Part shown: positions 26,267 to 34,780 of the stretch, piece by piece
Layout: the number at the start of each line of letters is the position of its first letter
Position numbering within the stretch: position 1 is the first letter of the stretch
Notes under the pieces: model-generated
What the model was told of the DNA's origin: nothing
The model's input: the letters and a program-made list of their open reading frames with translations, nothing else
The model's database searches: none
Assembly (NCBI RefSeq): GCF_003634095.1
Contig: NZ_RBIR01000005.1
Coordinates: forward strand, 1-64,000
DNA length: 64,000 nucleotides
DNA from: Arthrobacter oryzae
GTDB taxonomy: Bacteria > Actinomycetota > Actinomycetes > Actinomycetales > Micrococcaceae
Reading direction: 5' to 3'
Made by a program: the position numbers and the translations under genes

Positions 26267-26815
26267 TTGGCAGATCAGCTAAGCGACGACGAATTGTCAG
26301 CCGCTTTAGCTGGTGACCCATCGGGATTCAGCGCGGTTTACGTGGCCATTTCGCCGGCCGTGCTGGGCTACTTCCGGGCCCGAGGGGTGGACGACGCCGA
26401 GGCCCTCACCCAAGACGTGTTCGTGGACGTCCTGCCGAAACTGGCCGGCGTCACCGGCGGTCACGCGGGTCTGCGGACGTTCATCTTCTCGGTCGCCCAT
26501 GCGCGGCTGGTCGACTACAGGCGCCGGGCCGAACGCACACCGCATCTGGCTGAATACGATCCCCTGGACGACGCACGTTATTCGGCATCAGCCGAGGACG
26601 AGGCGCTCGGCTCCCTGGGCGGTATCGCGGACACCCTTGCAAGGCTCAACGAGGAGCAGCGCGAAGTTCTCACCCTGCGCATCGTCGCAGACCTTTCCAT
26701 CGAACAGGTGGCAGGCATCATGGACAAGACACCAGGTGCCATCAAACAGCTTCAGCGACGCGGGCTCAGCGCCCTGCGCGAACTCGTAACCGAAAAGGAC
26801 CACGCAGCATCATGA
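26267..26815 (+). CDS. ECF-type RNA polymerase sigma factor
   Basis: This 182-residue sigma-70 family protein has region 2 at about 18-85 (FRARGVDDAEALTQDVFVDVL, then LRTFIFSVAHARLVDYRRR) and region 4 at about 115-170 (LNEEQREVLTLRIVADLSIEQVAGIMDKTPGAIKQLQRRGL). The start is TTG 26267, preceded by GGAAGGAAAG at a good distance, and a possible -10 box TAGACT lies at 26221-26226. The stop overlaps the next gene by 4 nt, the usual arrangement for sigma and anti-sigma genes. Confidence 0.9.
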   Translation: MADQLSDDELSAALAGDPSGFSAVYVAISPAVLGYFRARGVDDAEALTQDVFVDVLPKLAGVTGGHAGLRTFIFSVAHARLVDYRRRAERTPHLAEYDPLDDARYSASAEDEALGSLGGIADTLARLNEEQREVLTLRIVADLSIEQVAGIMDKTPGAIKQLQRRGLSALRELVTEKDHAAS

Positions 26816-27642
26816 CCGGCACCCGCGATCCCCAGCAGGAGGACAGCATCCAGGCGATGCTAAGCGACTCCGGCCTCGAATCCGCGGCCGAACTCCGGAG
26901 CGCGCTGGAACAGCTTCGCGCCGCGGTCCCGGGCGAAGCCCCCGCACCCCGCGCCGACCTCGCGGCACTTCTCGCCGCCGGGGCGCCCAGTGCGGCCCGG
27001 CGTGTCCCGGCCGGGACGGCCGCACTGCCCACGATCGGGACTGCGGTACTGCCGACGGTCGGGGAAGCACTGCCGACGGTCGGGGCTGCGCCCGGCGGGC
27101 CTGCGGAGGATGCCGCCGATGAATTCCTGCCGGCCGGGGTCACGAGCCTCGCCGAACGCCGCGGCCGCAAACGCCGGCTGGCAATCGTCGGAGGCGCCGT
27201 CGTGGGTGCCATGACCCTCGGTGCCGGCGCCGTGGCGGCATCCAGCGAGGATTTCCGGCACAGCGTCAGCCATACTGTCGGCGTGATCTTCCACCCCTCC
27301 GGCGAGGGTAGGGAGGCGCATCCGGTTCCCGCGACGCCGTCACCGGCGGACCTCCCGGCAGCCCCCGTGCCCTCGCACGCAGCTGGTACCCCCACGCCGT
27401 CGACGGCCGGCACCGCCCCAGCCACGCCCGGATCCGCTGCTGCGGTACACGCCGAGCCCGGCGACCGAGCGACGCCGCCCGCCACAGGCCGCGGCGGAAT
27501 CCTGCCGACGCCGCCACATCGCCCCGTCACGCCGCATATGCCTGCGCTCCCCGGCCGCGACGGGGGCAAGGACCTTCCCGAGAATCCGCTGCCCGAACCG
27601 ACGCTTCCCAGCATGCTTCCCAGCCTTCCCGACCACTCCTAG
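26812..27642 (+). CDS. Putative membrane-bound anti-sigma factor / sigma-linked membrane protein
   Basis: A 276-residue protein with a cytoplasmic N-terminal half (Ala-rich, with three PT-I/V-G repeats at about 68-90), one transmembrane segment LAIVGGAVVGAMTLGAGAVAA (about 123-143) and a Pro/Thr/Ala-rich extracytoplasmic tail. No zinc-finger HxxxCxxC anti-sigma motif is visible. The anti-sigma role is inferred from the 4-nt overlap with the ECF sigma gene and the single-pass topology. Confidence 0.6.
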   Translation: MTGTRDPQQEDSIQAMLSDSGLESAAELRSALEQLRAAVPGEAPAPRADLAALLAAGAPSAARRVPAGTAALPTIGTAVLPTVGEALPTVGAAPGGPAEDAADEFLPAGVTSLAERRGRKRRLAIVGGAVVGAMTLGAGAVAASSEDFRHSVSHTVGVIFHPSGEGREAHPVPATPSPADLPAAPVPSHAAGTPTPSTAGTAPATPGSAAAVHAEPGDRATPPATGRGGILPTPPHRPVTPHMPALPGRDGGKDLPENPLPEPTLPSMLPSLPDHS

Positions 27643-27663
27643 CCCTGCGGGTAGGCCAGAACC

Positions 27664-27729
27664 GGTGCCCGATCCGGCCAGATCGCGTGGCCCGGCCGCC
27701 GATGAGGTGCCCGATCCGGCCAGATCGCG
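27664..27729. repeat. Two direct repeats of 24 bp
   Basis: Positions 27664-27687 and 27706-27729 are identical (core CCCGATCCGGCCAGATCG), separated by 18 bp. They lie after the anti-sigma gene and before a leaderless gene. Their role is unknown. Confidence 0.8.
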
Positions 27730-27806
27730 GGTAGGTTGCCGGTTCGCCGTAACGTCACGGCGAGCCCGCACCTGACCGGCGAGTTCGGCATCCGAAGGCC
27801 GGCGCG

Positions 27807-27812
27807 TAGGCT
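27807..27812 (+). promoter_or_regulatory. Leaderless -10 box of the CoA-binding protein gene
   Basis: TAGGCT ends 6 nt before the ATG at 27819, with no ribosome binding site. Confidence 0.65.
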
Positions 27813-27818
27813 GTGGTC

Positions 27819-28244
27819 ATGCCTCACGTCAACGATCCCGCAGTCCTCGAACGGCTCATGCGCACCAAGGGGCGCTGGGCCATCGTTGGCCTGTCCTCCA
27901 ACCAATGGCGGGCCGCCTATGACACCGCCCTCTTCATCCGGGACCGGCTGGGCATGGAGATCATCCCGGTGAACCTGCGGGCCGAGCCCGTGCACGGCGA
28001 AACGGGCTACGCCAGGCTCGCCGACATCCCGGACAGCAAGCGGCCCATCGACGTCGTGGACTGCTTCGTGAATTCGCAGAGGGTGGGCGACGTCGTGGAC
28101 CAGGCGATCGCTGTCGGCGCCAAGGCCGTATGGCTGCAACTGGGCGTCATCGATGAAGCGGCCGCCGAGCGCGCCAAGGCCGCCGGCCTCGAGGTGGTCA
28201 TGAACGCGTGCCCGGCGCAGGACGCGGTGCGCTTCGGCTTGTAG
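27819..28244 (+). CDS. CoA-binding domain protein (YccU-like)
   Basis: A 141-residue single-domain Rossmann protein of the CoA_binding_2 family: WAIVGLSSNQWRAAYDTALFIRDRLGMEIIPVNLRAEPVHGE is the nucleotide-binding half (split here as WAIVGLSSN near residue 17 and IIPVNLR near 49), followed by IDVVDCFVNSQRV and VWLQLGVIDEAAAERA. The fold is shared with succinyl-CoA synthetase alpha. Its biochemical role is not established. The start is fixed by the leaderless promoter. Confidence 0.85.
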   Translation: MPHVNDPAVLERLMRTKGRWAIVGLSSNQWRAAYDTALFIRDRLGMEIIPVNLRAEPVHGETGYARLADIPDSKRPIDVVDCFVNSQRVGDVVDQAIAVGAKAVWLQLGVIDEAAAERAKAAGLEVVMNACPAQDAVRFGL

Positions 28245-28267
28245 CTTCCGGAACGGAACCGGGGCAG

Positions 28268-28273
28268 TAGGCT
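28268..28273 (+). promoter_or_regulatory. Leaderless -10 box of the MmcQ/YjbR gene
   Basis: TAGGCT ends 6 nt before the ATG at 28280. Confidence 0.65.
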
Positions 28274-28279
28274 CGAAGC

Positions 28280-28690
28280 ATGGACGCAGCTGAACTTCGC
28301 GCGCTTTGTCTCGGGTTTCCCGGGGCTTTCGAGGATTTTCCCTTTGGACCCGAGACCTCGGTCTTCAAGGTCCGCGCCGCCGTCTCCGGCGGCCTCCGGC
28401 ATGAGGCCAAGATGTTCGCCCTCTCCGCGATGGACGAATCCGACTTTTCCGTCAGCCTGAAATGCGAACCGGCCCTGGCGCAGCAGCTGCGGGCTGCGCA
28501 TCCGGAGATCACCGGGGCGTGGCACTTGAACAAAACGCATTGGAACGGCGTGCGGCTGGACGGGGCCCTGCCCGATTCGATGGTGCGGGACATGGTGGAG
28601 GATTCCTATGACCTGGTGGTGGCCTCGTTGAGCCGGAAGCAGCGCGAGCAGCTGGGCTGGGCCCGGATCGCCAGGGGCGAGGGCCCGTGA
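28280..28690 (+). CDS. MmcQ/YjbR family protein
   Basis: The 136-residue protein has the MmcQ/YjbR fold related to double-wing DNA-binding domains: CLGFPGAFEDFPFGPETSVFKV (entered as FPGAFEDFPFG near residues 14-24), MFALSAMDES, LKCEPALAQQLRAAHPEI and HWNGVRLDGALPD. The family is annotated as DNA-binding on structural grounds; no target is known. Its stop overlaps the next start (GTGA), so the two are coupled. Confidence 0.85.
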   Translation: MDAAELRALCLGFPGAFEDFPFGPETSVFKVRAAVSGGLRHEAKMFALSAMDESDFSVSLKCEPALAQQLRAAHPEITGAWHLNKTHWNGVRLDGALPDSMVRDMVEDSYDLVVASLSRKQREQLGWARIARGEGP

Positions 28691-29247
28691 AACGTGAACC
28701 CGACGCCAGCCGCAACGGGCGGTCCAGCCTGAACTATCCGGGCATTGGCTCAACCGAGCACGGCCAGGCACCGGCGGGCTTTCCCCGTCTCGTGTCCCGG
28801 ACGTACCTCGGTGACGGCCTTGGACTCTACCGGCGGGTGGCTGCGGGAATCCTTGGCTGGGAGCTGCAGAAGCGGTCCGGGCTGCGAGTCAGCACCGACG
28901 CGGCCACGGTGGTGCCCGGCGCCCGGGTGGTGAGCGGCTTCGGCGTCGGGCCCTTCCGGATCAACGCGCCCTGCGAGGTGGTGTGGGTGCACCGGCTTGC
29001 GCCCATTGAAGGGCCGCAGAGCGCCGGCTTCGGGTACGGCACCCTGCCGGGCCATCCGGAGCGTGGCGAGGAGGCGTTTGAAGTGGAGATCGACGCCGCG
29101 GGGCGGGTCTTTCTGACGATCACTGCCTTCAGCCGGCACTCCAACTGGTTCTACACGGCCGGGGGCCTGGTGGCACGGGCGGCGCAGCGGCACATCACTT
29201 CCCGCTACATTGGGAGTGCACACGAACTGGCCGCAGGTGAAAGCTGA
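28687..29247 (+). CDS. DUF1990 family protein
   Basis: A 186-residue protein of the DUF1990 family, with LNYPGIGSTE near the N-terminus, FGVGPFRINAPCEVVWV, GYGTLPGHPERGEEAFEVE and FSRHSNWFYTAGG. The GTG start overlaps the upstream stop by 4 nt. The fold may bind a small hydrophobic ligand, but the function is unknown. Confidence 0.85.
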   Translation: MKREPDASRNGRSSLNYPGIGSTEHGQAPAGFPRLVSRTYLGDGLGLYRRVAAGILGWELQKRSGLRVSTDAATVVPGARVVSGFGVGPFRINAPCEVVWVHRLAPIEGPQSAGFGYGTLPGHPERGEEAFEVEIDAAGRVFLTITAFSRHSNWFYTAGGLVARAAQRHITSRYIGSAHELAAGES

Positions 29248-29261
29248 GCAGGAGCAGGTGG

Positions 29262-29864
29262 ATGCTGGAACAGAAATCCCTTGACCAATTGTGGAACTTC
29301 GACGATCCCGCGGGGTCCGAAACGCGCTTCCGGGCGGCCGCCGCGGATGGAAGCTACGACGCCGACGAACGCGCCGAACTCACCACGCAACTGGGTCGCG
29401 CCATCGGGCTGCAGGGCCGCTACGAGGAAGCCGACGCCCTCCTGGATTCGATCGATGCCGACGAGCCCACGGTGGCCGTCCGCGTGCTGCTGGAACGCGG
29501 ACGGGTGCTCAACAGCAGCGGCCATCCCGAAATGGCCGTGCCGCTGTTCGAGCAGGCCGCCGAACTCGCGGACCACCTGGGCGAGGAATTCCTGGCCGTG
29601 GACGCGCTGCACATGCTCGCCATTGCCGACTCCTCCCACGCCGAGACCTGGACCCGGAGCGCCCTGGAGTACGCGTCCACGGTCCACGATGAGCGGACCA
29701 AACGGTGGATCGTCTCGCTGCACAACAACCTCGGCTGGACGCTGCATGAGGCCGGCCGCTGCACCGAAGCCATGGTGGAATTCCAGCTCGCCCAGCAGTG
29801 GGCCGACCGGATCGGGACCCCGCGGCAGCAGGAACTGGCCCGCGAGGCCATCAAGGCCTGCTGA
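29262..29864 (+). CDS. Tetratricopeptide-repeat protein
   Basis: This 200-residue soluble protein consists of helical pairs with TPR spacing: LTTQLGRAIGLQGRYEEADALLDSI, VLLERGRVLNSSGHPEMAVPLFEQA, LHNNLGWTLHEAGRCTEAMVEFQLA (described here in pieces of the repeat). TPR proteins mediate protein-protein contacts. No partner is indicated. GGAGCAGG precedes the ATG at 29262, 14 nt after the DUF1990 stop, so it may share that transcript. Confidence 0.75.
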   Translation: MLEQKSLDQLWNFDDPAGSETRFRAAAADGSYDADERAELTTQLGRAIGLQGRYEEADALLDSIDADEPTVAVRVLLERGRVLNSSGHPEMAVPLFEQAAELADHLGEEFLAVDALHMLAIADSSHAETWTRSALEYASTVHDERTKRWIVSLHNNLGWTLHEAGRCTEAMVEFQLAQQWADRIGTPRQQELAREAIKAC

Positions 29865-29880
29865 GCTCCCCCCTCTTACT

Positions 29881-29945
29881 GCAACGCGGGGTCACTTACG
29901 GCCCATAAATGCCCCCGGAATGGGCCGGATGTGACCCCGCGTTGT
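29881..29945. repeat. Extragenic palindrome, family A copy 2
   Basis: Arms 29882-29906 and 29920-29944 carry AACGCGGGGTCACTTA and its complement with two mismatches. It lies between two genes on the same strand, 17 nt after the TPR gene stop. Confidence 0.85.
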
Positions 29946-29994
29946 GTTGTTGCAAGAATTGAACACCGTCCGCCACCCCGAAAGGCACATTCCC

Positions 29995-30312
29995 GTGATC
30001 TTCATTGTCGTCAAATTCAAGGTCAAGCCCGACTGGTCCGAGCGCTGGCTTGGGCTCGTGGAGGATTTCACCCAGGCCACCCGGAAAGAGCCGGGCAACC
30101 TGTGGTTCGACTGGTCCCGCAGCGTGGAGGATCCCAACGAGTTCGTTCTGGTCGAGGCCTTCAACGACGACGCCGCAGGTGACCATGTCAACAGCGAGCA
30201 CTTCAAGAAGGCCATGGCGGACATGCCGCAGGCCCTGGAAGAGACCCCGCGCATCATCAGCCGGCAGATCGACGGCGACGGCTGGGACCGGATGGGCGAA
30301 CTCACCATCTAA
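29995..30312 (+). CDS. Antibiotic biosynthesis monooxygenase (ABM) domain protein, quinol monooxygenase-like
   Basis: The 105-residue protein has the ABM ferredoxin-like fold: FIVVKFKVKPDW at the start, FTQATRKEPGNLWFDWSRS and EFVLVEAFNDDAAGDHVNSEHF (VEAF and the HxxxxHF pair are family landmarks). Small ABM proteins often act on quinols without a cofactor, or as heme-related enzymes. The start is GTG 29995, with GAAAGG about 12 nt upstream; the in-frame codons before it fall inside the palindrome spacer. Confidence 0.8.
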   Translation: MIFIVVKFKVKPDWSERWLGLVEDFTQATRKEPGNLWFDWSRSVEDPNEFVLVEAFNDDAAGDHVNSEHFKKAMADMPQALEETPRIISRQIDGDGWDRMGELTI

Positions 30313-30331
30313 CCCGTGCGGGAGCAGTGGA

Positions 30332-30337
30332 TAGGCT
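30332..30337 (+). promoter_or_regulatory. Leaderless -10 box of the DUF503 gene
   Basis: TAGGCT ends 6 nt before the ATG at 30344. Confidence 0.65.
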
Positions 30338-30343
30338 TGTGGC

Positions 30344-30637
30344 ATGTGGATTGGCTGGATTGAATTCGATCTCCTCCTCGGCGACGTCCACAGCCTCAAG
30401 GAGAAGCGCTCCGTAGTACGGCCGGTGCTTGCCGAGCTGAAGCGGCGCTTCGACGTCTCCGTTACCGAGGCGGACTTCCAGGACCAGTACCGGCGGACCG
30501 TGATCGGCGTCGGTCTGGTCGCGGCGGACCGGCCCCACCTCGTCGAGGTGCTGGCCGCCGTCGAACGCTTCGTCGCGGCCCGGCCGGAAATGGAGCTGCT
30601 CAGCGCCCGGCAGCGGGAACTCCGCAGCGACGACTAA
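30344..30637 (+). CDS. DUF503 family protein
   Basis: A 97-residue DUF503 protein (YlxP-like): WIGWIEFDLLLGDVHSLKEKR is the N-terminal family signature (key residues SLKEKR at about 18-23), followed by RRFDVSVTEADFQDQ and the V-G-L-V-A segment. YlxP-type genes often lie near ribosome biogenesis genes; here it is isolated. The function is not established. It converges on purL with a family A palindrome in between. Confidence 0.88.
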   Translation: MWIGWIEFDLLLGDVHSLKEKRSVVRPVLAELKRRFDVSVTEADFQDQYRRTVIGVGLVAADRPHLVEVLAAVERFVAARPEMELLSARQRELRSDD

Positions 30638-30641
30638 CAAA

Positions 30642-30704
30642 CAACGCGGGGTCACTTAGCGCCCATCCCGAGGGGATTTATGGGCGGTAAGTGACCCCGC
30701 GTTG
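30642..30704. repeat. Extragenic palindrome, family A copy 3
   Basis: Arms 30642-30666 and 30680-30704 are complementary except at one position. It lies between the converging DUF503 and purL genes, as copy 1 lies between converging genes. Confidence 0.88.
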
Positions 30705-30720
30705 CTTGGAGCGGTGGGGA

Positions 30721-33054
30721 CTAGCCGAAGTACTTCGGCAGGGTCCCCTCGTGGGCTTCGCGGAGGGCGTCGAGGTTCATGGTCTCGACGCCGTTGATCT
30801 CCAGCGTGCCGCCCTCGGCGTCGACGACGCCGATCCGGACGTGCGCGAACCCGCGGGCGGTGCACATGTCCGTGAAGCGGATTTCCTCCGAGCGGGGCAC
30901 CGCGACGATGGCGCGGCCCTGGGTTTCGGAGAACAGCGCGGTGAACAGGTCAACGCCGTCGCGGTCCAGGACGTCCTGCAGCGCGATCCGGGCGCCCACG
31001 CCGTAACGCAGCGAGGACTCCACGAGGGCCGCCGCGAGGCCGCCTTCGGAGAGGTCGTGGGCGGAATCCACCATGCCGTCGCGGGAGGCGTTGATCAGGA
31101 TCTCGCCCAGTGCGCGCTCGGCGTCGAGGTCAACCTTGGGCGGCAGGCCGCCGAGGTGCCCCCGCATGTTGGACCATTCCGAACCGTCCAGCTCTGCCGC
31201 CGTCGTGCCCAGCAGGTAGATGGCCTGGCCGTCTTCCTTCCAGCCCGACGGCGTGCGGCGCGCGACGTCATCGAACTTGCCCAGCACGGCCACCACCGGG
31301 GAGGGGTGGATGGGGGTAGTGCCGGTCTGGTTGTACAGCGAGACGTTGCCGCCGGTGACCGGGATGCCGAGGACCATGCAGGCGTCGGACAGGCCCCGGA
31401 TGGCCTCGGCCAGCTGCCACATGACGTCGGGGTCCTCGGGGGAGCCGAAGTTCAGGCAGTCGCTGACGGCCATCGGCACGGCGCCGGAGGTGGCGACGTT
31501 GCGGTAGGCCTCGGCCAGCGCCAGCTGCGCGCCGTGGTACGGGTCAAGGTAGGTGTAGCGGCCGTTGGCGTCGGTGGCCAGGGCCACGCCCAGGCCGGTT
31601 TCCTCGTCCACCCGGACCACGCCGGCGTCGTCCGGGAACGCCATGGCGGTGTTGCCGCCGACGTAGCGGTCGTACTGCTTGGTGATCCAGGCCTTGCTGC
31701 ACATGTTCGGCGAGGCGACGAGTTCGGTGATGGCCGCAGCCAGGTCCGCGGGGGCGGAGGGGCGGCCGGCGTCCTGCACGGAGCCGGTGAAGGAGTCGGC
31801 CTGGACGGCGTCCTGCCATTCCGGGCGGGCGTACGGGCGGTCGTAGACCGGACCGTCGTGGGCCACCGTGCGCGGGTCGACGTCGACGATGACCTCGCCT
31901 TCCCAGGTGATGATGAGGCGGCCGGTGTCGGTCACCTCGCCCAGCCAGGAGTACTCCACGGCCCACTTCTCCATGACCGCCTCAAACGCGGCCACGTTCC
32001 CGGGGGTGACGACGGCCATCATGCGTTCCTGCGACTCGGACATGAGGATTTCGCCCGGGGTCAGGGTGGGGTCGCGCAGCAGGACCGAGGTGAGCTCGAC
32101 CTCCATGCCGCCGTCGCCGTTGGACGCGAGCTCAGACGTCGCGCAAGAGATGCCGGCGGCGCCCAGGTCCTGGATGCCCTCAACCAGCGAGCCCTTGAAC
32201 AGCTCCAGGCAGCACTCGATCAGGACCTTCTCGGCGAAGGGGTCGCCGACCTGGACGGCCGGGCGCTTGGAGGGCTTGGTGTCATCGAAGGACTCGGAGG
32301 CCAGCACCGAGGCGCCGCCGATCCCGTCGCCGCCGGTGCGTGCGCCGAACAGCACCACCTTGTTGCCCTTGCCGGAGGCGTTGGCAAGGCGGATGTCCTC
32401 GTGGCGCATCACGCCGACGGCGAGGGCGTTGACCAGCGGGTTGCCCTGGTACACGGAGTCGAAGACCATTTCGCCGCCGATGTTGGGCAGGCCCAGCGAG
32501 TTGCCGTAGCCGCCGATGCCGGCCACGGCGCCGTGCATGACGCGGGCCGTGTCCGGGTGGTCAATGGCGCCGAAACGCAGCGGATCCATCACCGCGACCG
32601 GGCGTGCGCCCATGGAGATGATGTCGCGGACAATGCCGCCGATGCCGGTCGCCGCGCCCTGGTAGGGCTCCACGAACGACGGCGAGTTGTGGGACTCGAT
32701 CTTGAACGTCACGGCCCAGCCGTCGCCCAGGTTGGTGACGCCGGCGTTTTCGCCGATGCCCACGAGCATGTCCTTCTTCATTTCCTCGGTCACCTTGTCG
32801 CCGAACTGGCGCAGGTGGTTCTTCGAGGACTTGTAGGAGCAGTGTTCGCTCCACATCACGGAGTACATGGCGAGCTCGGCGCCGGTCGGGCGGCGGCCCA
32901 GGACCTTCACGACTTCGTCGAACTCGTTCTGCTTGAGTCCCAGTTCGGCCCAGGGGAGTTCGGTGTCCGGGGTCTTGGCCGCGTTCTCGACGGTGTCGAT
33001 GTTGAACTTCCGGGCGGTCTCCGCCGGTGCCGCCACAGCGGGTGTCTCCGTCAT
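30721..33054 (-). CDS. purL: Phosphoribosylformylglycinamidine synthase subunit PurL (small, three-subunit type)
   Basis: This 777-residue ATP-grasp-free synthetase converts FGAR to FGAM, using ammonia delivered by PurQ. Landmarks include [49 protein letters not shown] (key residues ESHNSP), [11 protein letters not shown] and the late [20 protein letters not shown]. Length fits the small PurL that works with separate PurQ and PurS. It overlaps purQ by 4 nt. Confidence 0.96.
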   Translation of the reverse strand: MTETPAVAAPAETARKFNIDTVENAAKTPDTELPWAELGLKQNEFDEVVKVLGRRPTGAELAMYSVMWSEHCSYKSSKNHLRQFGDKVTEEMKKDMLVGIGENAGVTNLGDGWAVTFKIESHNSPSFVEPYQGAATGIGGIVRDIISMGARPVAVMDPLRFGAIDHPDTARVMHGAVAGIGGYGNSLGLPNIGGEMVFDSVYQGNPLVNALAVGVMRHEDIRLANASGKGNKVVLFGARTGGDGIGGASVLASESFDDTKPSKRPAVQVGDPFAEKVLIECCLELFKGSLVEGIQDLGAAGISCATSELASNGDGGMEVELTSVLLRDPTLTPGEILMSESQERMMAVVTPGNVAAFEAVMEKWAVEYSWLGEVTDTGRLIITWEGEVIVDVDPRTVAHDGPVYDRPYARPEWQDAVQADSFTGSVQDAGRPSAPADLAAAITELVASPNMCSKAWITKQYDRYVGGNTAMAFPDDAGVVRVDEETGLGVALATDANGRYTYLDPYHGAQLALAEAYRNVATSGAVPMAVSDCLNFGSPEDPDVMWQLAEAIRGLSDACMVLGIPVTGGNVSLYNQTGTTPIHPSPVVAVLGKFDDVARRTPSGWKEDGQAIYLLGTTAAELDGSEWSNMRGHLGGLPPKVDLDAERALGEILINASRDGMVDSAHDLSEGGLAAALVESSLRYGVGARIALQDVLDRDGVDLFTALFSETQGRAIVAVPRSEEIRFTDMCTARGFAHVRIGVVDAEGGTLEINGVETMNLDALREAHEGTLPKYFG

Positions 33055-33809
33055 TTGTTGTCTCCCACGATCTTGTTCAGGACAGAGGTGAAGAAGCCCA
33101 GGCCCTCGGTGCCGGAGCCGAGCTCGGGGCCAAATCCCGCCTCCACCGCGTGCTCGGGGTGCGGCATGAGGCCCACCACGTTGCCCGCGGCGTTGGAGAT
33201 GCCGGCGATGTCGCGGCGGGAGCCGTTCGGGTTGAAACCGACGTAGCGGAACACCACGCGGCCTTCCGCCTCGAGGGCGTCGAGGGTCTTCTCGTCCGCG
33301 ATGTACTGGCCGTCCTGGTTCTTCAGCGGCACGGTGATTTCCTGGCCGACGGCGTAGTCCCCGGTCCAGGCGGTGGCGTTGTTCTCCACCCGCAGGACCT
33401 GGTCACGGCACATGAACTTCAGATGGTCGTTCTTGATCATGGAGCCGGGCAGCAGGTGCGACTCGGTCAGGATCTGGAAGCCGTTGCAGATGCCAAGGAC
33501 CGGCAGTTTGGCCTCCGAGTTGGCGGCGTCGATGATCTTGGACATCAGCGGCGCGAAACGGGCGATCGCGCCGGCGCGGAGGTAGTCACCGTACGAGAAT
33601 CCGCCGGGGATCACGACGGCGTCAACGTCGCGCAAGGTGGTGTCGGCGTGCCAGAGTTCCACAGGGGTGGCGCCAGCCAGGCGGACCGCACGGGCGGCGT
33701 CGCGGTCATCCAGGGTGCCGGGGAACGTGACGACGCCGATGGTCGCACCCGCGAGCCTGGGGTTAGCGGCGATGGCGGCAGCCTCGCCGATCAGGGGGAG
33801 TTCAGTCAT
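33051..33809 (-). CDS. purQ: Phosphoribosylformylglycinamidine synthase subunit PurQ (glutaminase)
   Basis: The 252-residue class I glutamine amidotransferase supplies ammonia to PurL. The nucleophile elbow is [10 protein letters not shown] (Cys), and the catalytic His and Glu are in MPHPEHAVE. An N-terminal family motif [17 protein letters not shown] is clear, as is [12 protein letters not shown]. The start at 33809 lies 2 nt after the purS stop codon on the minus strand; an ATG at 33821 inside purS is possible but less likely. It is coupled to both neighbours. Confidence 0.95.
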   Translation of the reverse strand: MTELPLIGEAAAIAANPRLAGATIGVVTFPGTLDDRDAARAVRLAGATPVELWHADTTLRDVDAVVIPGGFSYGDYLRAGAIARFAPLMSKIIDAANSEAKLPVLGICNGFQILTESHLLPGSMIKNDHLKFMCRDQVLRVENNATAWTGDYAVGQEITVPLKNQDGQYIADEKTLDALEAEGRVVFRYVGFNPNGSRRDIAGISNAAGNVVGLMPHPEHAVEAGFGPELGSGTEGLGFFTSVLNKIVGDNK

Positions 33810-33810
33810 C

Positions 33811-34062
33811 TCAGGCCTCAACGACCTCGACGTTGACGACGTCCTCGATGACCGGGTTGGACAGCAGGGTCTCCGCGGCGTTCCGGGCCTGGGCGAGGAT
33901 CTCCTCGGTCACCTCGCCGTCGACAGTGAGTTCGAAGCGCTTGCCCTGGCGGACAGAGCTGAAAGCGGTGAAGCCCAGCCGGGGCAGCGCACCGACAATC
34001 GCCTTTCCCTGCGGGTCCAGAATCTCGGGCTTGGGCATGACGTCGACAACGATCCGGGGCAT
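33811..34062 (-). CDS. purS: Phosphoribosylformylglycinamidine synthase subunit PurS
   Basis: This 83-residue small subunit bridges PurL and PurQ in the FGAM synthase complex. It begins [21 protein letters not shown] and has [17 protein letters not shown], which are family landmarks. It is the first gene of the purSQL operon. AGGAG lies about 9 nt before the ATG. The upstream region carries a motif shared with the purA leader. Confidence 0.95.
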   Translation of the reverse strand: MPRIVVDVMPKPEILDPQGKAIVGALPRLGFTAFSSVRQGKRFELTVDGEVTEEILAQARNAAETLLSNPVIEDVVNVEVVEA

Positions 34063-34076
34063 CCGGTAACTCCTGT

Positions 34077-34122
34077 GCGTGAGCGTTGGGTAAGGGCGCA
34101 GCGGAGTGGTGCCGTCTCACGC
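34077..34122. promoter_or_regulatory. purS upstream region with the shared pur motif inside an inverted repeat
   Basis: GTTGGGTAAGGGCGCAGCGG (34085-34104, plus strand) matches the purA leader motif at 18 of 20 positions. It is flanked by GCGTGAG (34077-34083) and CTCACGC (34116-34122). It lies 15-60 nt upstream of purS but in the opposite orientation to the purA copy relative to the gene. Confidence 0.5.
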
Positions 34123-34324
34123 CGATCCGTTGTGTTGGGGACTGCTTGGTGAATGCAACGTGAAAGGGCGCTCCGCGAGCTTGCATGCCCATTCTACCGG
34201 CCCCGATGCGTCCGGCCGCATTCGGGCTGGGAGTGTGAACGCGGGCCCTCGTGCCGCCGGTTGAACCGGGCAAGTGCCGCCGCGGAGGGGCTGCGGCCTA
34301 TGGTCCCGGGCCGCCGCGGGTCAG

Positions 34325-34330
34325 TAGGAT
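34325..34330 (+). promoter_or_regulatory. Leaderless -10 box of a small membrane protein gene
   Basis: TAGGAT ends 6 nt before the ATG at 34337. Confidence 0.6.
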
Positions 34331-34336
34331 GTGCGC

Positions 34337-34522
34337 ATGGCCGAGAAACCGAAATCCGTGCTGTTGCCGATCGTTGCCGCCGCCGTGTTCGCCGGACTGG
34401 GCCGGATGGTCCTGCAGAAGATCCGGGCCGACCGCGCAGCGCGGAAGACCAATGTGGCCGGGCCGCTGGACGAGAAAACCCGGGCCTGGATCAGCGAGGT
34501 GGTGCGGACACCGCGCCAGTAG
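34337..34522 (+). CDS. Small single-span membrane protein (61 aa)
   Basis: After a short basic start (MAEKPK) comes a hydrophobic segment VLLPIVAAAVFAGLGRMVL (about 8-26), then a charged, basic cytoplasmic-type tail ending WISEVVRTPRQ. No domain is recognised. The leaderless promoter fixes the ATG at 34337; a GTG two codons earlier lies directly against the -10 box and is unlikely. Beyond the gene, 34523-34780 holds an AT-rich stretch (34600-34670) that probably carries the promoter of the subtilase gene. Confidence 0.6.
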   Translation: MAEKPKSVLLPIVAAAVFAGLGRMVLQKIRADRAARKTNVAGPLDEKTRAWISEVVRTPRQ

Positions 34523-34780
34523 GCCGGGCCGCCCGGGCGGCAAGATCCGCCCAAATCTCCATCGATGCAGGTCAGAGGCCTCGTCGACGCAGCGTGTCGC
34601 GTTGCATGACAAATTTCAAATACCTTGTTGTGGTCTATGTCATATCAGGCTCTCAGTCTGTACTGTATGAATCGGCTGGTATCCGTCGGGGCAGGCCGGG
34701 CGATCGCCCGGTGAGGCCCCGCCAGTCCGTTGGGCCCGGTATTAAAGCCGGGCCGTTCCTTTACGAAAGGTTCATCACTC

